Below, piece after piece: positions 21,460-33,554 of a stretch of 64,000 bases of DNA. The position numbers were made by a program, and so were the translations under genes. Source of the stretch: Moringa oleifera (lineage: Eukaryota; Streptophyta; Magnoliopsida; Brassicales; Moringaceae); NCBI GenBank assembly GCA_021397835.1, contig JAJFZO010000566.1, forward strand, positions 372,001 to 436,000. Reading direction: 5' to 3'. The notes beneath the pieces were generated by a model. The model saw nothing but the letters and a program-made list of their open reading frames with translations, searched no databases and had not been told where the DNA came from. Position 1 is the stretch's first letter. The number at the start of each line of letters is the position of its first letter.

Positions 21460-24254
21460 CTACGACCTCAGAAATTTCATACAGATGGGAGGATTTATTT
21501 TGACCAAGGCGAGAATTGATGCAGGAAGAACCCAGAGCCCCTCCCCACAAATCAGCCCAGAAGCAACCGCTGGAACCATCAACTCAGCCTTCTTGGTATT
21601 CAGCATGTGCCACACGAACACAACCAGAGTCCCCACACACATATCGATCGCAAAGTACGCCCCAACCAGGAACGGCACCGCCATCGCCATTGGCAGCGGC
21701 ATCCACTTCCCTACCTTCTCCGGCGCTAAATCCCTCACCAAGTTAACCCCTACAGCAAACGCAAAGAACCCATAACAAAGCTGCAGGCAATGCTCCGGCA
21801 GAGCCGAGAAGCCTTCCACCCCAAGAATCGCCATGTTTCTGTAAATCAAAGCATACGGAGCCTTGAAATCCCCATAAGGGTTTCCGACGTCAAACGACTT
21901 GTAGAACAGGAAGAAACTAAGAGGAGCCACCACGCAGCCTATCGTCGTCCCAATCACCTGACTCAAAAACATAGCTCTAGGAGAAGTCAAGGTACAATGG
22001 GCAGTCTTGAAGTCTTGCATTAAAATGCAAGAAACAGAGACAACAGATTTGATGAGACCGCACCCGACGAGCCCTGCCACAACACCATTCTCTTTCCCAG
22101 ACAGAGCTGCTAACACAAACAGAGCCACCTTGCCGTAATTGTACGCCATGTTTATATCAGTCAGACCGGCTCCGTAGGCGTTGCAGAATGCCAGAGAAGG
22201 AGCCATTATGTAAGCCACCACCACGTAGTACCATTTCAGCTGAGGAAACATTACAGGGATAGCAATTATTGAGATGATGGAGAAAATTGTATACCCGCTG
22301 ACTCCTAGCCACATGGGTATATTTTCTCGGAGAAAAACTTCATCTTGTTTCAGATCTTCATGTGGTTTCTTCTTGCTATCCACAGCTGTAGAGACAAGGA
22401 AGATAGTCTTTTTGGTGACTTAACCTCGAAAAAAGGTCTATGAACCCTTTCAACTGCTGCTCATATTTACCTGGGTTTAGCTTTTTGTTCTTCAATCTAA
22501 CATAAATGTTGATGGCAGTAACACACAGTATCTTAAGGAAATTGTAGAGCCCATCTCCTAAGATGAGAGCAACTGATAAGAACACCTGCCCAGAAAATCA
22601 TAAAGAGTAAATATGAAAGCTATGGTTTCTCCGTGAAGAGTCAATTGAATATGAGTGAGAGACCTTATAACCAGATAAGCTCTTCATGTTGCTTTCTTCA
22701 AGGTTCTCAGGGAACCAATCTCCTTTAAACCGACTGATAAGTGGCCACATTAGCCCATATGAAAGCCCAGCTCCAAGAAGCAGTGAGAGATTCACTAGAT
22801 GGGAGCAGATCATCCCTGCTCCGACGAATGTCATGCTAAAGTCGAAGTAGAATCTAAAAACCCCCATAAATCAACAAGAAATGATCATTAAATTGTGTAG
22901 CTAGAACCCGTGAATCAACGAGAAATGATAATTAAATTGTTTAAGAGAAGCAGAGAAGGCTATTATACAGAAGACTGCAGATACTTACGTCTGTCTGAAA
23001 GCCTGCAACCCAAAAGTAGGAAACTTGGAGAACCCACATTCTTCTTTTCCAGAGAAAAACCATTGGAAAAATGCCCACAGGAAACTGATTGAAAAATACT
23101 TCATAAATCCATGGACTTGTTTCCTGTGATCATGCAAATGATTTAAAGGTTTCAGGTCTGATTCTTGTCAGTTCCCAGGTAATTTATTAACAAGGCATAA
23201 TTCAGACAGTTTACTTTGCCATTTTATCGCCTTGGGTATGGAAGCCATTGATGAGTACCGCAGTTGCCAAGCCACTTGGATAAGTTAACTTGAGATCAAC
23301 TATCATGATCTGCAGATAGAACCAAGAAATTTTCATTAATGACATGTTTTAAATTAAAAAAGATGCAGCTTCATATCCCCTATCAGCAGAAATATAATAT
23401 GAATCTGCAGAAGAAAATTACATCCTGAATGACAAGAACTTAACATTAACTTTATTGAAAATAACTCTTTTCATGAATTATTAAATCAAGTGAACAGTGG
23501 TCTGTAACAGTTTAAACATCCAATTAATTGAGAAAGTAACATCACTTTGTAATTGTTTACGAAAGAAGATGGAGCGATCATATGTATCTGCACCTTTCTG
23601 AGTGGAATTAAGACAAAAAGGCCAACAAAGCAGACTACAAAAAGGAAGCCAATCATCCAACCAAATCCTGGTTCCCTCACACTCCTTGCAGAGTTCCCTT
23701 CAGTATCGACCCCTGCCAACTTGTATGTCTTCCAGTTCAATCCCAAGAGATAAGAAGCAAACCCACCTGCAAGCCAGAAAAAGAAACATAGAAAGAAGAT
23801 TAAATTGAATGGAAATTGAACTAACAAATTAAGATAAGTGGATTTCATATGGGAAGTACTTCAGGGAAGATTAAGGTTTCAAACCTCCAACAGCAATGCT
23901 GTAACAAGCAACTGCACAGGTCTGTATCATGGTATTCTCTTGTCTGGTGAAAGGTTTTGATACAAATCCAGCTTTTTGAAGAATCTTTGTCCATGTTCGG
24001 ATAAACACAAAGGCGAGTAGCGCTGCAGATACGTTGAGATTAGGTACTATACCGGTTGTGAGGTTCAGCTTCATTGCTATGACACTGTAAATGATTCCGA
24101 TCACAATGCTCACAATGACTCCTCTTACTGTGATTTGATTTGTCCATGGTTGTTGAACTCTCCTTGAAACTTCAGTTTCTGGCTCGGTTTCTTCCATGTT
24201 TTCTCTTTCAATCTCTTTCTTTTCTTTCATGTCTTCCATGTTCATGGCTCTCAT
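21460..24254 (-). CDS. YSL: Yellow stripe-like metal-nicotianamine transporter (YSL1/2/3 subgroup)
   Basis: Seven coding exons: 24254-23885, 23766-23594, 23309-23215, 23123-22989, 22853-22664, 22585-22471, 22385-21460, giving 667 residues, the normal YSL length. The charged N-terminal tail (Glu/Lys-rich, about 40 residues) is followed by a series of membrane segments. Family landmarks are [112 protein letters not shown] and the C-terminal [19 protein letters not shown] proteins belong to the oligopeptide transporter superfamily and import Fe/Cu/Zn-nicotianamine complexes across the plasma membrane, typically in vascular tissue and during seed loading. Position beside an At4g24110-like gene and an At4g24100-like kinase suggests correspondence to Arabidopsis YSL1 (At4g24120). 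The exact orthologue within YSL1/2/3 is not resolved. Confidence 0.93.
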
Positions 24255-26053
24255 TGAAATTATTGGTGTGCCTCAATGCTTCACAGTGAAAGAATTTATA
24301 CACAGAAAAATTAGAAGGATACTTCACCAAGAGAGAGAGAGATACAGAACTGATAATGAGACAAAGAAAGCACTGTTATTTAGAATTAGCTGCGAGTCCA
24401 TGCATGATCTCACCACGGTATTTATTGTACTCGTAGCTTCAGTAGATAAAAACTAGAGAATTACATAAAAGAGAACAAGTTGTCAAATGGTCCTTTGTCT
24501 TTCTTCTTTTAATGCATATATATTAGAATATTTGCAGTGAACCCGGCTTGACTTCCATGCAGGAGCTGTTTGTTACAGGCTTTGATTGCTTCCTTCAAAT
24601 TGTTTCACAAATTTCATCCAAGAACTTGACAACAATCTTCACTCACCATGCGCTACATAAAACCTAAAAAATGCAAATCTACTTAGTTTCATGCACTTTA
24701 AAAAAGCAGAAGGCAATGACTTTGCAAGAGGAGGATGACCTCTGTCTTATTCTTGGCCTTTGAGGCTCTTATGATAGTCTTCATTCAGTTGGAAGGATAT
24801 CTTTATTGTTTCTATTCAATTGTGGGTAAAATTGTGGTTTCAACAGGACCACAGCGATAAGGCAATTACATGCCAGGTGGGTCAATCTCTAGAAAATGAT
24901 ACATGGAAGCGAATCATTGATGTTTTGTCTGGGAAACTCTCACCAGCTTGACAAGGGCTCCATTGGCAAGCAAGTTTCGAGAACAAGTTGCAGGCAAGAA
25001 CAAGCAGCACAAATAGAAAACGATTGGGCTCCTGATTATATTGTTTGTCCACTTTCTTTTTAGTTTTACTCTCACTTGTAACCCTACTTCCACAGTAAAA
25101 GAACTTCAGAACTGCTGTGATGGTTCTTCCAATTTGCTCATCCAGAGTCATTGAGATTTTCTCACCATATAAATCAAATACATCAGAAATGGAGATGCCC
25201 GTGTGGCTTCTGTAACTCAGACAACATTCTCAATCACATAAAATTTAGTCAAGGAATAATAGAAAAAGAGATTTTCTATGTCCTTATCTCTTCTTGCTTT
25301 CCTCTTGTCAATTATTTTCTGTCCCTCCATTGCTGCATACCCATTGGATTCTCCAGTCCACTCTCTCTCCCTCCCTCTCTTTCTCTCATCTGAAAATCAA
25401 ACTGCAAGATAAGTATATGCTTTGTCCAACTATCGTCAGAGCTACCCAAATTGTGTGATTAGTCATGTTTGTCATCATTAAGAACTCCTAAAAACGTTGA
25501 CCATTGCCTGATGATCATCTATGAGCAAGTAATTGAACAAGAAAGCATAGACATAGATCATTTCTAGTTATGTGACAGTGAGTTCTCATGCCATATAGAT
25601 ACCCAAAGGATGTCATAGCTGATAACTTTTGCCAGGGAGGGTGGGGTCTCCAAAGCCCTGCTTCACTTGAAAACCAATGGCCATGAGCTCACCACACGCC
25701 ACTGCCATTAACTTTGGCATTTCTCTTTATCTCCTTACATGCATGATCTTGACATCTCCCCTTTTATCTTTACGTGTTGATTTGAGAGAAAGAAAGAAAA
25801 GAATTCCCAATAAAATTATTTCTGAATCCGTCCAATATATGTCCATATGTTCTCTTCTTCAATGATTTATAGCTTATAGCAATTATGCTCTTGTTGATTA
25901 AAGTTGAAGATCAATTATCCACTCTATACCCATATTGTAGATGCCATTCTAGTCCTAGAAACTTTGTTAACCTGTGATGGATGCTTTTTGATAACCTCAG
26001 ATATATATAGTCCACTAAGAAAATTCCTTTCAGACATTACAAGTTGGTTTTTG

Positions 26054-26224
26054 TCATTCTAAGAAAAGAATAAAAAATACCCATAAAAGTTTCCTTAGGC
26101 TTGATGTGACCCAAAACGTCTTTGGGATCAAAATTTGGAGTTTTCCAAGGCCACCTTGATTACAAGAGTAAGCAAGGGTTGCCGAAGATGACCCAATAAA
26201 GATAAGCAAAATTAAGACCCTCTT
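26054..26224 (-). CDS. Possible small secreted peptide (doubtful)
   Basis: On the minus strand an ATG at 26224 opens a 56-residue frame that begins MKRVLILLIFIGSSSATLAY, which looks like a signal peptide with a cleavage site after Ala or Tyr. The rest (one Cys, then basic and hydrophobic residues) matches no peptide-hormone family I know. The frame ends in a second hydrophobic stretch. No introns or promoter support it. It may be chance, or a first exon of something degraded. Confidence 0.15.
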   Translation of the reverse strand, partial: KRVLILLIFIGSSSATLAYSCNQGGLGKLQILIPKTFWVTSSLRKLLWVFFILFLE

Positions 26225-26671
26225 CATTAGGGAAAGACAAAAGAATATCATGAACTAATTATTTTTTAATTAAGAGAGTTGATTAAATCATAAAAGAAAT
26301 TTGTCATCAAAACTTAACACTAATTTTTGGCTTATTTTTTCTTAATTTTTCCTCTTCTCTTTATGCTTGAGTTGATATAGAAACCTAAGGCATCCAATCA
26401 AACCTAATTTCATGGAATTCAAAATTGTGGCTGTATAGGCACATTGAGGAATGCTACTTTCTTACTGGAACAAAGACAAGCTTTTTAAGACAGATTCAGA
26501 TGGCCATTAAATGTGATGTCCCTTTTCATTCTTTTTGAAGCAGCTCACATGCAATCTCAGACAAGTCTGCTTCATCATTGAACAATTTTTTAAAAAAATA
26601 TTCAAACATTAATATTTTTAAAATTAAAAATGTTAAATAAGTTAATTTAAATATAACACAGACGTTCAAGA

Positions 26672-26686
26672 GGCCCAAAAGGCCCA
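26672..26686 (+). promoter_or_regulatory. Paired GGCCCA (site II-like) boxes
   Basis: Two GGCCCA words nine bases apart (26672-26677 and 26681-26686). Such elements are bound by TCP factors and are common in plant promoters of growth-related genes. They lie about 650 bp upstream of the next ATG, so their relevance is uncertain. Confidence 0.3.
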
Positions 26687-27031
26687 AAGCAGCAAAATAA
26701 GCGAATGGTAAAGCCCATGTCTTTCAAGCAATCCAAGAAAAGCCGCACCCACCATCGAGTTGCCAAAACGAGCTGAAAAGGTCTCGTCAATCAGCGGCCC
26801 CGAATAGACCTGTTGCCAAACAAGCCGTTGAAAACCGAAAGCAATTCAATAAAGTCAAAGAAACGATGCCTGCCTTCGTCATTCATGCACCTGCCCCACA
26901 AAAATCACAACCCACTTGCATCATCCACCATCAACACATCGTCGGTGATCAAACCCAGCAAGACTATTATCTCTCATATCCCGCGAAGTACCGAATAACA
27001 AGAAAAAAGACATATCACGAGCTTCTCTTCC

Positions 27032-27039
27032 CACGTGGC
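27032..27039 (+). promoter_or_regulatory. G-box / ABRE-like element (CACGTGGC)
   Basis: CACGTGGC is a classic bZIP/bHLH binding site, about 290 bp upstream of the ATG of the unknown-function gene. Position and sequence fit a regulatory role, but single-motif matches are weak evidence. Confidence 0.4.
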
Positions 27040-27229
27040 AAACAGGAAAGCTCTTTAGTCACCGGAAAAAAGAAAAGGTTTTTGTCGTTTACTCCATGTC
27101 CATCTCAGCAGAAAAACCGCGTGCCCCCGGCTGGCCACCCCCTGAATTGGAATCAAAACCGATGTCTCACAGTAGCCGCCTGCCCTGTCTATCTCTGTCT
27201 CTCTCTCTTTCTCTCGCAAGCTGCGTCCA

Positions 27230-27237
27230 TATATTAA
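27230..27237 (+). promoter_or_regulatory. TATA-like box of the 27328 gene
   Basis: TATATTAA lies 91 bases before the ATG, downstream of a pyrimidine-rich stretch. This would place transcription start near 27265 and give a leader of about 60 nt. Confidence 0.4.
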
Positions 27238-27327
27238 CGCCCTCTGTTCTCCGATGCAAATCTGGGAGCAGAAGCTCAGTTTTCGTCACGGTGAGCTAAG
27301 AATACACAAGAGAGTATCGGAGTAGCC

Positions 27328-28059
27328 ATGTGCAGGTCAACGGATTTTCATGGCTATAGCGAGCGGGAACGTTTGAAGATCAAAGCTTTCTTCATTCGGT
27401 TCTCGGGTTTGAGTACCCGAAAGCCCTTGCCCGAGTTGCTTACTCTCCTCTACTTGCCACGAATCAGCGAGACCGCTCTTGAGGTTGACGGGTCGAAGAT
27501 CCGACCGGACTCGCCCGCTTTCGTCACACTGTACAGAATCGTGAATGCAAAGCCGAAAGAAGGGGAGGCGATATACGCGAGCAGGGAGCGAGTTCGGGCC
27601 AGCGAGGGGGTCCGGTTCGAGGTTTACTTGAGGGAAGAGAAAGCCTTGAAAGGGATTTTCAGGAAAGACGAGGAGGGAGAGTGGAAGCTGGAGTGCAGGT
27701 GCGAGATGGAGGAGGGGGATTGTGACGTGGCAGTGGCGGAAGTCTGCGTGGCGGTAGAGGGACACGTGGCTATGCGCGAGAGGGTGGGGATGGTGAAGAA
27801 AAGAACGAAGCAGAGGATGGGGTTTGATCGTCTGGAGGAGATCCCAGAGGAGAGAGAGGGGGACAGCGAATCGGACGGGGAGTGTTGCTGCTCAAGTGAG
27901 GAATCCGAGGGTGGAGATGATGTAGACTGGGCGGAGACGGATATGGAAGGAGTAAAATGGGCCGTTGATGTGGTTATTTGGGTGATGTGCTTGGGCGTTG
28001 GTTATTTAGTGTCTAAAGCCTCTGCGAAGCGCTTGGCCCGCAAAAGAATATTCTTTTGA
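27328..28059 (+). CDS. Plant protein of unknown function, C-terminal membrane anchor (At4g24110-like)
   Basis: Intronless, 243 residues. The N-terminal two thirds resemble the plant family to which At1g01500 belongs (labelled by old automated annotation as a dehydrogenase, without real support). That family shares a start of the type LKIKAFFIRFSG, a beta-rich body with SETALEVDGSKIRPDSPAF, a segment VRFEVYLREEKALKGIF, and Cys/Glu-rich strands. A Ser/Glu/Asp-rich acidic linker (about residues 175-210) precedes a single hydrophobic helix (about 217-233, VDVVIWVMCLGVGYLVS) and a short basic tail, KASAKRLARKR. This is the layout of a tail-anchored protein facing the cytosol. Position between YSL and the STE20-like kinase suggests it corresponds to At4g24110. 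The frame is GC-rich compared with flanking DNA. Function is unknown. Confidence 0.82.
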   Translation: MCRSTDFHGYSERERLKIKAFFIRFSGLSTRKPLPELLTLLYLPRISETALEVDGSKIRPDSPAFVTLYRIVNAKPKEGEAIYASRERVRASEGVRFEVYLREEKALKGIFRKDEEGEWKLECRCEMEEGDCDVAVAEVCVAVEGHVAMRERVGMVKKRTKQRMGFDRLEEIPEEREGDSESDGECCCSSEESEGGDDVDWAETDMEGVKWAVDVVIWVMCLGVGYLVSKASAKRLARKRIFF

Positions 28060-29146
28060 CCTTTTTACCCCTCCTTTAATGATTCATACCTTTTTAAAAT
28101 ACTAACCGAGTTGTACGTGTAAGTACATGTTCGGTTTTGTCATTATATTGGTGAATTAATTGCTTTGCTATATCCTCTATGGGCCAAAAATCAAATAGGA
28201 TCATCATTTATTAATAAATTTTTATTAATTATTACAGGAGATTATTTAGATGCATTAGTTCGATATTTTTTAGGATAAACATTTAAAAAACTTGGATTTC
28301 TAGTCATATTAATTATGGAATATAATATTACAATTTGATTTCATTTAAATTTTATTAAAAAATTTTATAGTAAAATTTAAATTTTTTAATAGATTTTAAT
28401 TTGTATATATAAGTTATTGGCATAAAAAAATTTAAATTTTTTAACAACAATAATTTTGTTTTTAAGATTTATACTATTAAAAATTTAAAAAAATTTATGA
28501 AAAATACTTTGTTTTAAATTATAAAATAAGCTCAAAGATGTTGAATTTATTTAATAATATTTTTAATTTTTTTAAAAATCATTAAAATTTAATTAAAAAA
28601 TTAAATTTAAAATTAATTTATTTGATGTTTTAAACTAAAAATATAATTATGAAGTATTAATTTTTTTATATATGTATATTCAAAGGGTAAATAAATATTG
28701 ATAATTTAATGGATTTTACTCCCGCAATAAAGTGCCATAATAAAACATTGGGGAAGCAAAAAATTGATAGAATCCAAAGATATAAGTTCTATCCAAAATT
28801 GGCAAATATATTTTGGTAAATCTTTGACTAATATGCAAATAAATAATATTCCAAATATGGTAAAAAATCCAAAAACATGCTAGATTGGGAAAGATATTTT
28901 TTTAATTATCATAAGCTCAAATATTGTTTTTTCCATAATTAAAAAATATCATAATAAAATAAATTAAAATTTGTGGGTAAACTGAACTCAAAACATTAAT
29001 GAATATATCTATTTGCCTTCTTATATAATTTGGCGAAATATATCTATTTAGTAAACAATCTGCCGTGATGACTGAAATCTCCCTGCTATAAGTAGTTATT
29101 TACAAGGCCAAAGGCGGGTCCCAGAACTCTCTAATGGCACCCTATA

Positions 29147-29152
29147 CACGTG
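29147..29152 (+). promoter_or_regulatory. G-box CACGTG upstream of the kinase
   Basis: The palindrome CACGTG is followed about 30 bases later by GCCACGTCA, another ACGT-core element. Two ACGT elements close together are typical of ABA/light-responsive plant promoters. Confidence 0.4.
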
Positions 29153-29204
29153 TAACCATCCCAATCACCTAGCGACTCCCTGCCACGTCATCACCCCACC
29201 TCTC

Positions 29205-29225
29205 CCTCTCTCTCTCTCTCTCTCT
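29205..29225. repeat. (CT)n microsatellite in the kinase leader
   Basis: About ten CT units, with more CT-rich DNA continuing to about 29293. Probably in or next to the 5' UTR, where CT tracts are frequent in plants. Confidence 0.9.
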
Positions 29226-29513
29226 GTGTCTCTCCCTCTAGCCTCTCCCCATCCTGAACCCGAGTTTTCTCTCTCTCTCTGGCGCTCTCTCTCGATCGTG
29301 CTTCCCGTGGCGGTCAACGAATCACGGATATAAATCTCCGAAAGGAGGAAATATTACTCCTTTGGACTCTCTACTAAGGGAAACTACCATAAAATTGACG
29401 TATTATCTTCTCGTTTTTTAATTTCCATATTTAGTTTTTGGCTTCTCGAGGTCAGCTGAGAAAAGCGGTTTTTGAGTGGGTGTTTGGGTGTTTTCGTGGA
29501 GATTTTGAGGGCT

Positions 29514-32500
29514 ATGGGGAGGATGGGAAGTAGCCAGAGGACTTACACTGCCAACCGTAACGATTACAAGCTTCTAGAAGAGGTTGGCTATGGCGCCAGT
29601 GCTACTGTTTATAGAGCGGTCTATCTTCCTTCCAATGAAGTTGTGGCGGTTAAGTGCTTGGATCTTGATCGCTGCACTAGCAATCTGGTTCGTGCTTTGA
29701 ATTCTTTTGACTTTATTGTGGCCGTCTCTCTGGGGAAAACATGACTTCAGTGTCATCTTAATTAGTTGAATTTTGAGTTGAGATCTTGTTTGGATTGGGA
29801 CTGCCATGTGATTGAATTTGATTTCTTTGTTTGGTTTTTGAAGTTCGTTGATATTGACTAGGTGTGCTTGAACTATTGATTTGACTTTGTGATCCTTCTT
29901 TTGATTTATGGAGTTAAAATTGAGATCATATGTTATATATTCATTTTATTGCTTGAAGTGGAAATCTTGAATCCAGAGTTCAACTACTGATTACTTATGG
30001 AGGCAGATTAGATTTGTTGGTGCTAAGATGATTATTTTCGTTGGTGAACTTTAACAACATTGAATTGATAATATTGTTCACCTTATGGGGCTATTTACTG
30101 CTGTTTCACCTGCAGGGCATATTTAGGGGTTATACAAATATCTCAAGCAAGTGTTTTAAATCCTCTAATGCTTCTGAATCAGCAAAAGGATGACATTTAT
30201 GGTGTTATATATGGCAGAGAAAATTAGTTTTTGGTAGTAATTTTGTACTTATAAAGGAATCAGTGACAGATGAGAAGTTTGAAAAATGTGTCATCTTGTG
30301 ATAAATGTGAAGCTCCTTGTCTTGGGAACGAGTGACATTTCATGGATATTTGCTGACTCTTTATTGTTTCCAAGGCTTTTTTTTTTGTTTTATTTTTCTT
30401 CCCCTTTGTCGTTTAGGTGTTATGGCATCAAGCTAGTTTGCTTACCAAAAGTTATGTTTATTTTTGAGAGCTGCGTCGGTCCTTTTTTGGCCTGTTCCCC
30501 AACTGTATTCATAAGCAGTGTTATTTTCATTTCCTTAGATTAAAGAGATGATTACTATGGGATTTCTTATAGTTGCCGGAAGTAACTGAGAAAAGCTAAA
30601 GCCTTAATTACCAAATGTTAAATACTGTCTCCCCATACTGGAAAATCGTCATAGGAACAGGAGAATTTTTTGGTGATCCTTATACATTAATTACTTGAGG
30701 AAATTTGTTTTGTTATCTTGCTCCTCAAGAAAGGAGCAAAGAAAAAGAGTGAACAATATTTATCGTCGTGAACTGATCTTCGAGTTTGAATGGATTCATA
30801 AGTTCATGTAATAATTGTAGCTTTCATGCAATAACTGTAGCACAGAATAACAGCTGTTGAAATTATAAAAGCTGTGACACTCATTAGATCTTTATGACAG
30901 AGTCCTAGTTCTTTCTTTCGCCACTTAGAAATCAGGCAACTTTTCCTTTTCTTTTTACGATCAAATGCCACAGATCAGTTTTCTGCTTATACTGGTCATT
31001 AAGTTATTCATGAGTGGTTTATTTGATGAAATATGTTCTTTTTCAGGATGATATCCGAAGAGAAGCTCAAACAATGAGTTTGATAGATCATCCAAATGTT
31101 ATAAGGGCATTTTGTTCGTTTGTTGTTGATCGTAACCTTTGGGTGGTCATGCCATTCATGGCCGAGGGTTCATGTTTGCACCTCATGAAGATAGCATATC
31201 CAGATGGATTTGAAGAAGCTGCTATTGGTTCCATTCTGAAAGAAACTCTTAAAGCTTTGGACTACCTTCATCGACAAGGGCATATTCATAGGGATGTTAA
31301 GGTTGGCTAAGCTCGGAAGTGTCCCATTAATTCATGTAATGGGTTAAGTTTCTCCTCTTCTTTTGGCCGTCTGTCATGAAGAACTCAAAATTTTCAATTT
31401 GTTGTGTTTACAGGCCGGGAATATACTTCTTGATAGCAATGGAGTTGTAAAGCTTGCCGACTTTGGTGTTTCTGCTTGCATGTTTGATACTGGTGATAGA
31501 CAACGGGCAAGAAATACTTTTGTTGGGACTCCATGCTGGTCAGCCATTTTGATTGTTACTAAATAAGTATTTTCTTATCCATATGTCATGATGCTGTGTT
31601 CATCATTTTTTCTTTTTCCTTTTTTGTAGGATGGCACCAGAGGTGCTGCAGCCAGGGAGCGGATATAACTCCAAGTGAGTCTTATTTCCATAATCTTAAA
31701 CCAGAATTTCAAAAATATAATTTTATACTAGATTAAGTTAGCAGGACATATCACTTTATGGGTGAGCATTTGTACTTCTGGCTTTCATTTGTTTATTCCT
31801 CCTTGAGGACTAAAAGAGGACAGTACTGCGGCTTGCACTTGCAGATTATTGCTGCTGTGGGTCAGAGAATTATGTTTGTTCCGCTTTCCAAGTCAAAGCG
31901 CCATTGCCCATTAGTTCTAGCATTTATATACACAAACAATTGTCTCTTTGCCACATATTTTAGAAACCAACGTAACATATTGAATTGCTGCCATGGGAAT
32001 CATAATGGATCATCATATTGAATCAAGTTGATGAAATTGCCCAGTGCGGGCTGCCATTATGTCCCAGATGATGTGCTTATCTAATTGCTTTGCTCATATG
32101 TATGACTGTGTGTTCGTGCATGCAAATTTTACAATACTAAGTTGTCAAACCAAATGAGCTTATATTTGCATGGTCGAATATACATTTTATTTGCTGTAAA
32201 AAAAGTTCTATATGGCTTATTAGTTGGTTGCTTGTTCCACTGTTCCTGTACAGGGCTGATATATGGTCATTTGGTATAACAGCACTGGAGTTGGCCCATG
32301 GGCATGCACCTTTTTCAAAATATCCTCCAATGAAGGTATTAAATACTAGTTATTAGAATTTAGGAATTTATACCTGGTTGATTATATAGGATGTCTTATG
32401 CCTATGTTTCTGATAGGTTCTCCTGATGACCATACAAAATGCCCCACCTGGACTGGATTATGATCGTGATAAAAGATTCTCTAAGGTATCTGTGTTCTTT

Positions 32501-33513
32501 CTGGGTAGATTGTTATTTGTGACAGACATTTCTTTGCTTTGATTCGATGGAAATGTAAAGTGGTCACAGCACGATCTGGGAGTAATTTATGTGTTGTAGT
32601 TCTCTCATCTTAATATTCTAATTAGACGATTTCCAGTGGTAATCAGTCTTTTAAAGAAATGGTTGCAATGTGCCTGGTGAAAGATCAAACTCAGAGGCCA
32701 ACTGCAGAGAAATTATTGAAACACTCTTTTTTCAAGCATGCAAAGCCCCCGGAGCTTTCTGTAAAGAAATTGTTTGCCGATTTGCCACCACTTTGGAATC
32801 GTGTGAAAGCTCTTCAGGTTAGCAATCATGCTGCAGTGATGCTTGTTTCTCACTTTCTCTTGTCCTGGTTTACATGTTTGATGGTCTGTAATATATTGCA
32901 GCTTAAAGATGCTGCACAACTTGCTCTGAAGAAAATGCCTTCAGCAGAGCAGGAAGCCATATCACAGGTCAGACTTCTTGCTGAAATTTTCTTTTTATTA
33001 TTTATACATGGAGGTTCCATATTGTAGTTGTATGGTGTTAACAGCCCTCAAATAAGGTCCCAAATATATGTCAATGTTCTTTCATGTTCTAATAATTTGT
33101 TTCCTGCGCATGTCAGAGTGAGTACCAGAGAGGAGTTAGTGCCTGGAAATTCGACATTGAGGATCTGAAAGCCCAGGCATCTCTTGTAAGCTACTTTCTG
33201 ATACTGGTCTGGGATTGTAGTGTTCCGTTAAATTGAGTATTCTTGTAGATGGGAGTTAATTTGCCTGTTTCTCTTTTTACTTTCTGATAGGTGCAAGATG
33301 ATGATGATGTCCGAGAAATTAGGGTAGATGAAGAATATGTGAAATCAAGTTTTGATTATGAGGTCAGTAACTGGTAAAATACTACCTCAGAGATTATACT
33401 GATTTTGGAATGACTATATATATTCTTCTGTTGCTTGAGGTTGCACTTTCCTCTTATTTCTGTTTTGAATTGTGTCCCATTAGCAGGTTAGCTTACACTC
33501 TTTTGCCCTCTTG

Positions 33514-33554
<41 letters not shown>

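Larger units (their letters stand above)
24255..27327. other. Divergent intergenic region, about 3 kb
   Basis: This separates the YSL gene (minus) from the unknown-function gene (plus), so it contains two promoters. The YSL side is ordinary AT-rich DNA; a TATAAAT on the minus strand lies about 40 bases before the YSL ATG (24292-24300). The middle has a possible small secreted peptide frame at 26054-26224. The right end (26650-27327) has higher GC, paired GGCCCA boxes, a G-box and a TATA-like motif. Nothing else is recognised. Confidence 0.5.
28060..29513. other. AT-rich intergenic region and kinase leader
   Basis: 28060-29100 is AT-rich and featureless. 29100-29513 shifts to a pyrimidine-rich composition with CT microsatellites and ACGT-core motifs and probably holds the promoter and long 5' UTR of the kinase gene. 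Confidence 0.55.

Noticed and set aside
24882..25151. 89-codon minus-strand frame with a hydrophobic stretch
   Set aside because: No family resemblance, no promoter or splice support, and composition like the surrounding intergenic DNA.
26866..27237. 123-codon plus-strand frame upstream of the 27328 gene
   Set aside because: Pro/Ser/Leu-rich low-complexity translation overlapping promoter motifs; probably promoter and leader.
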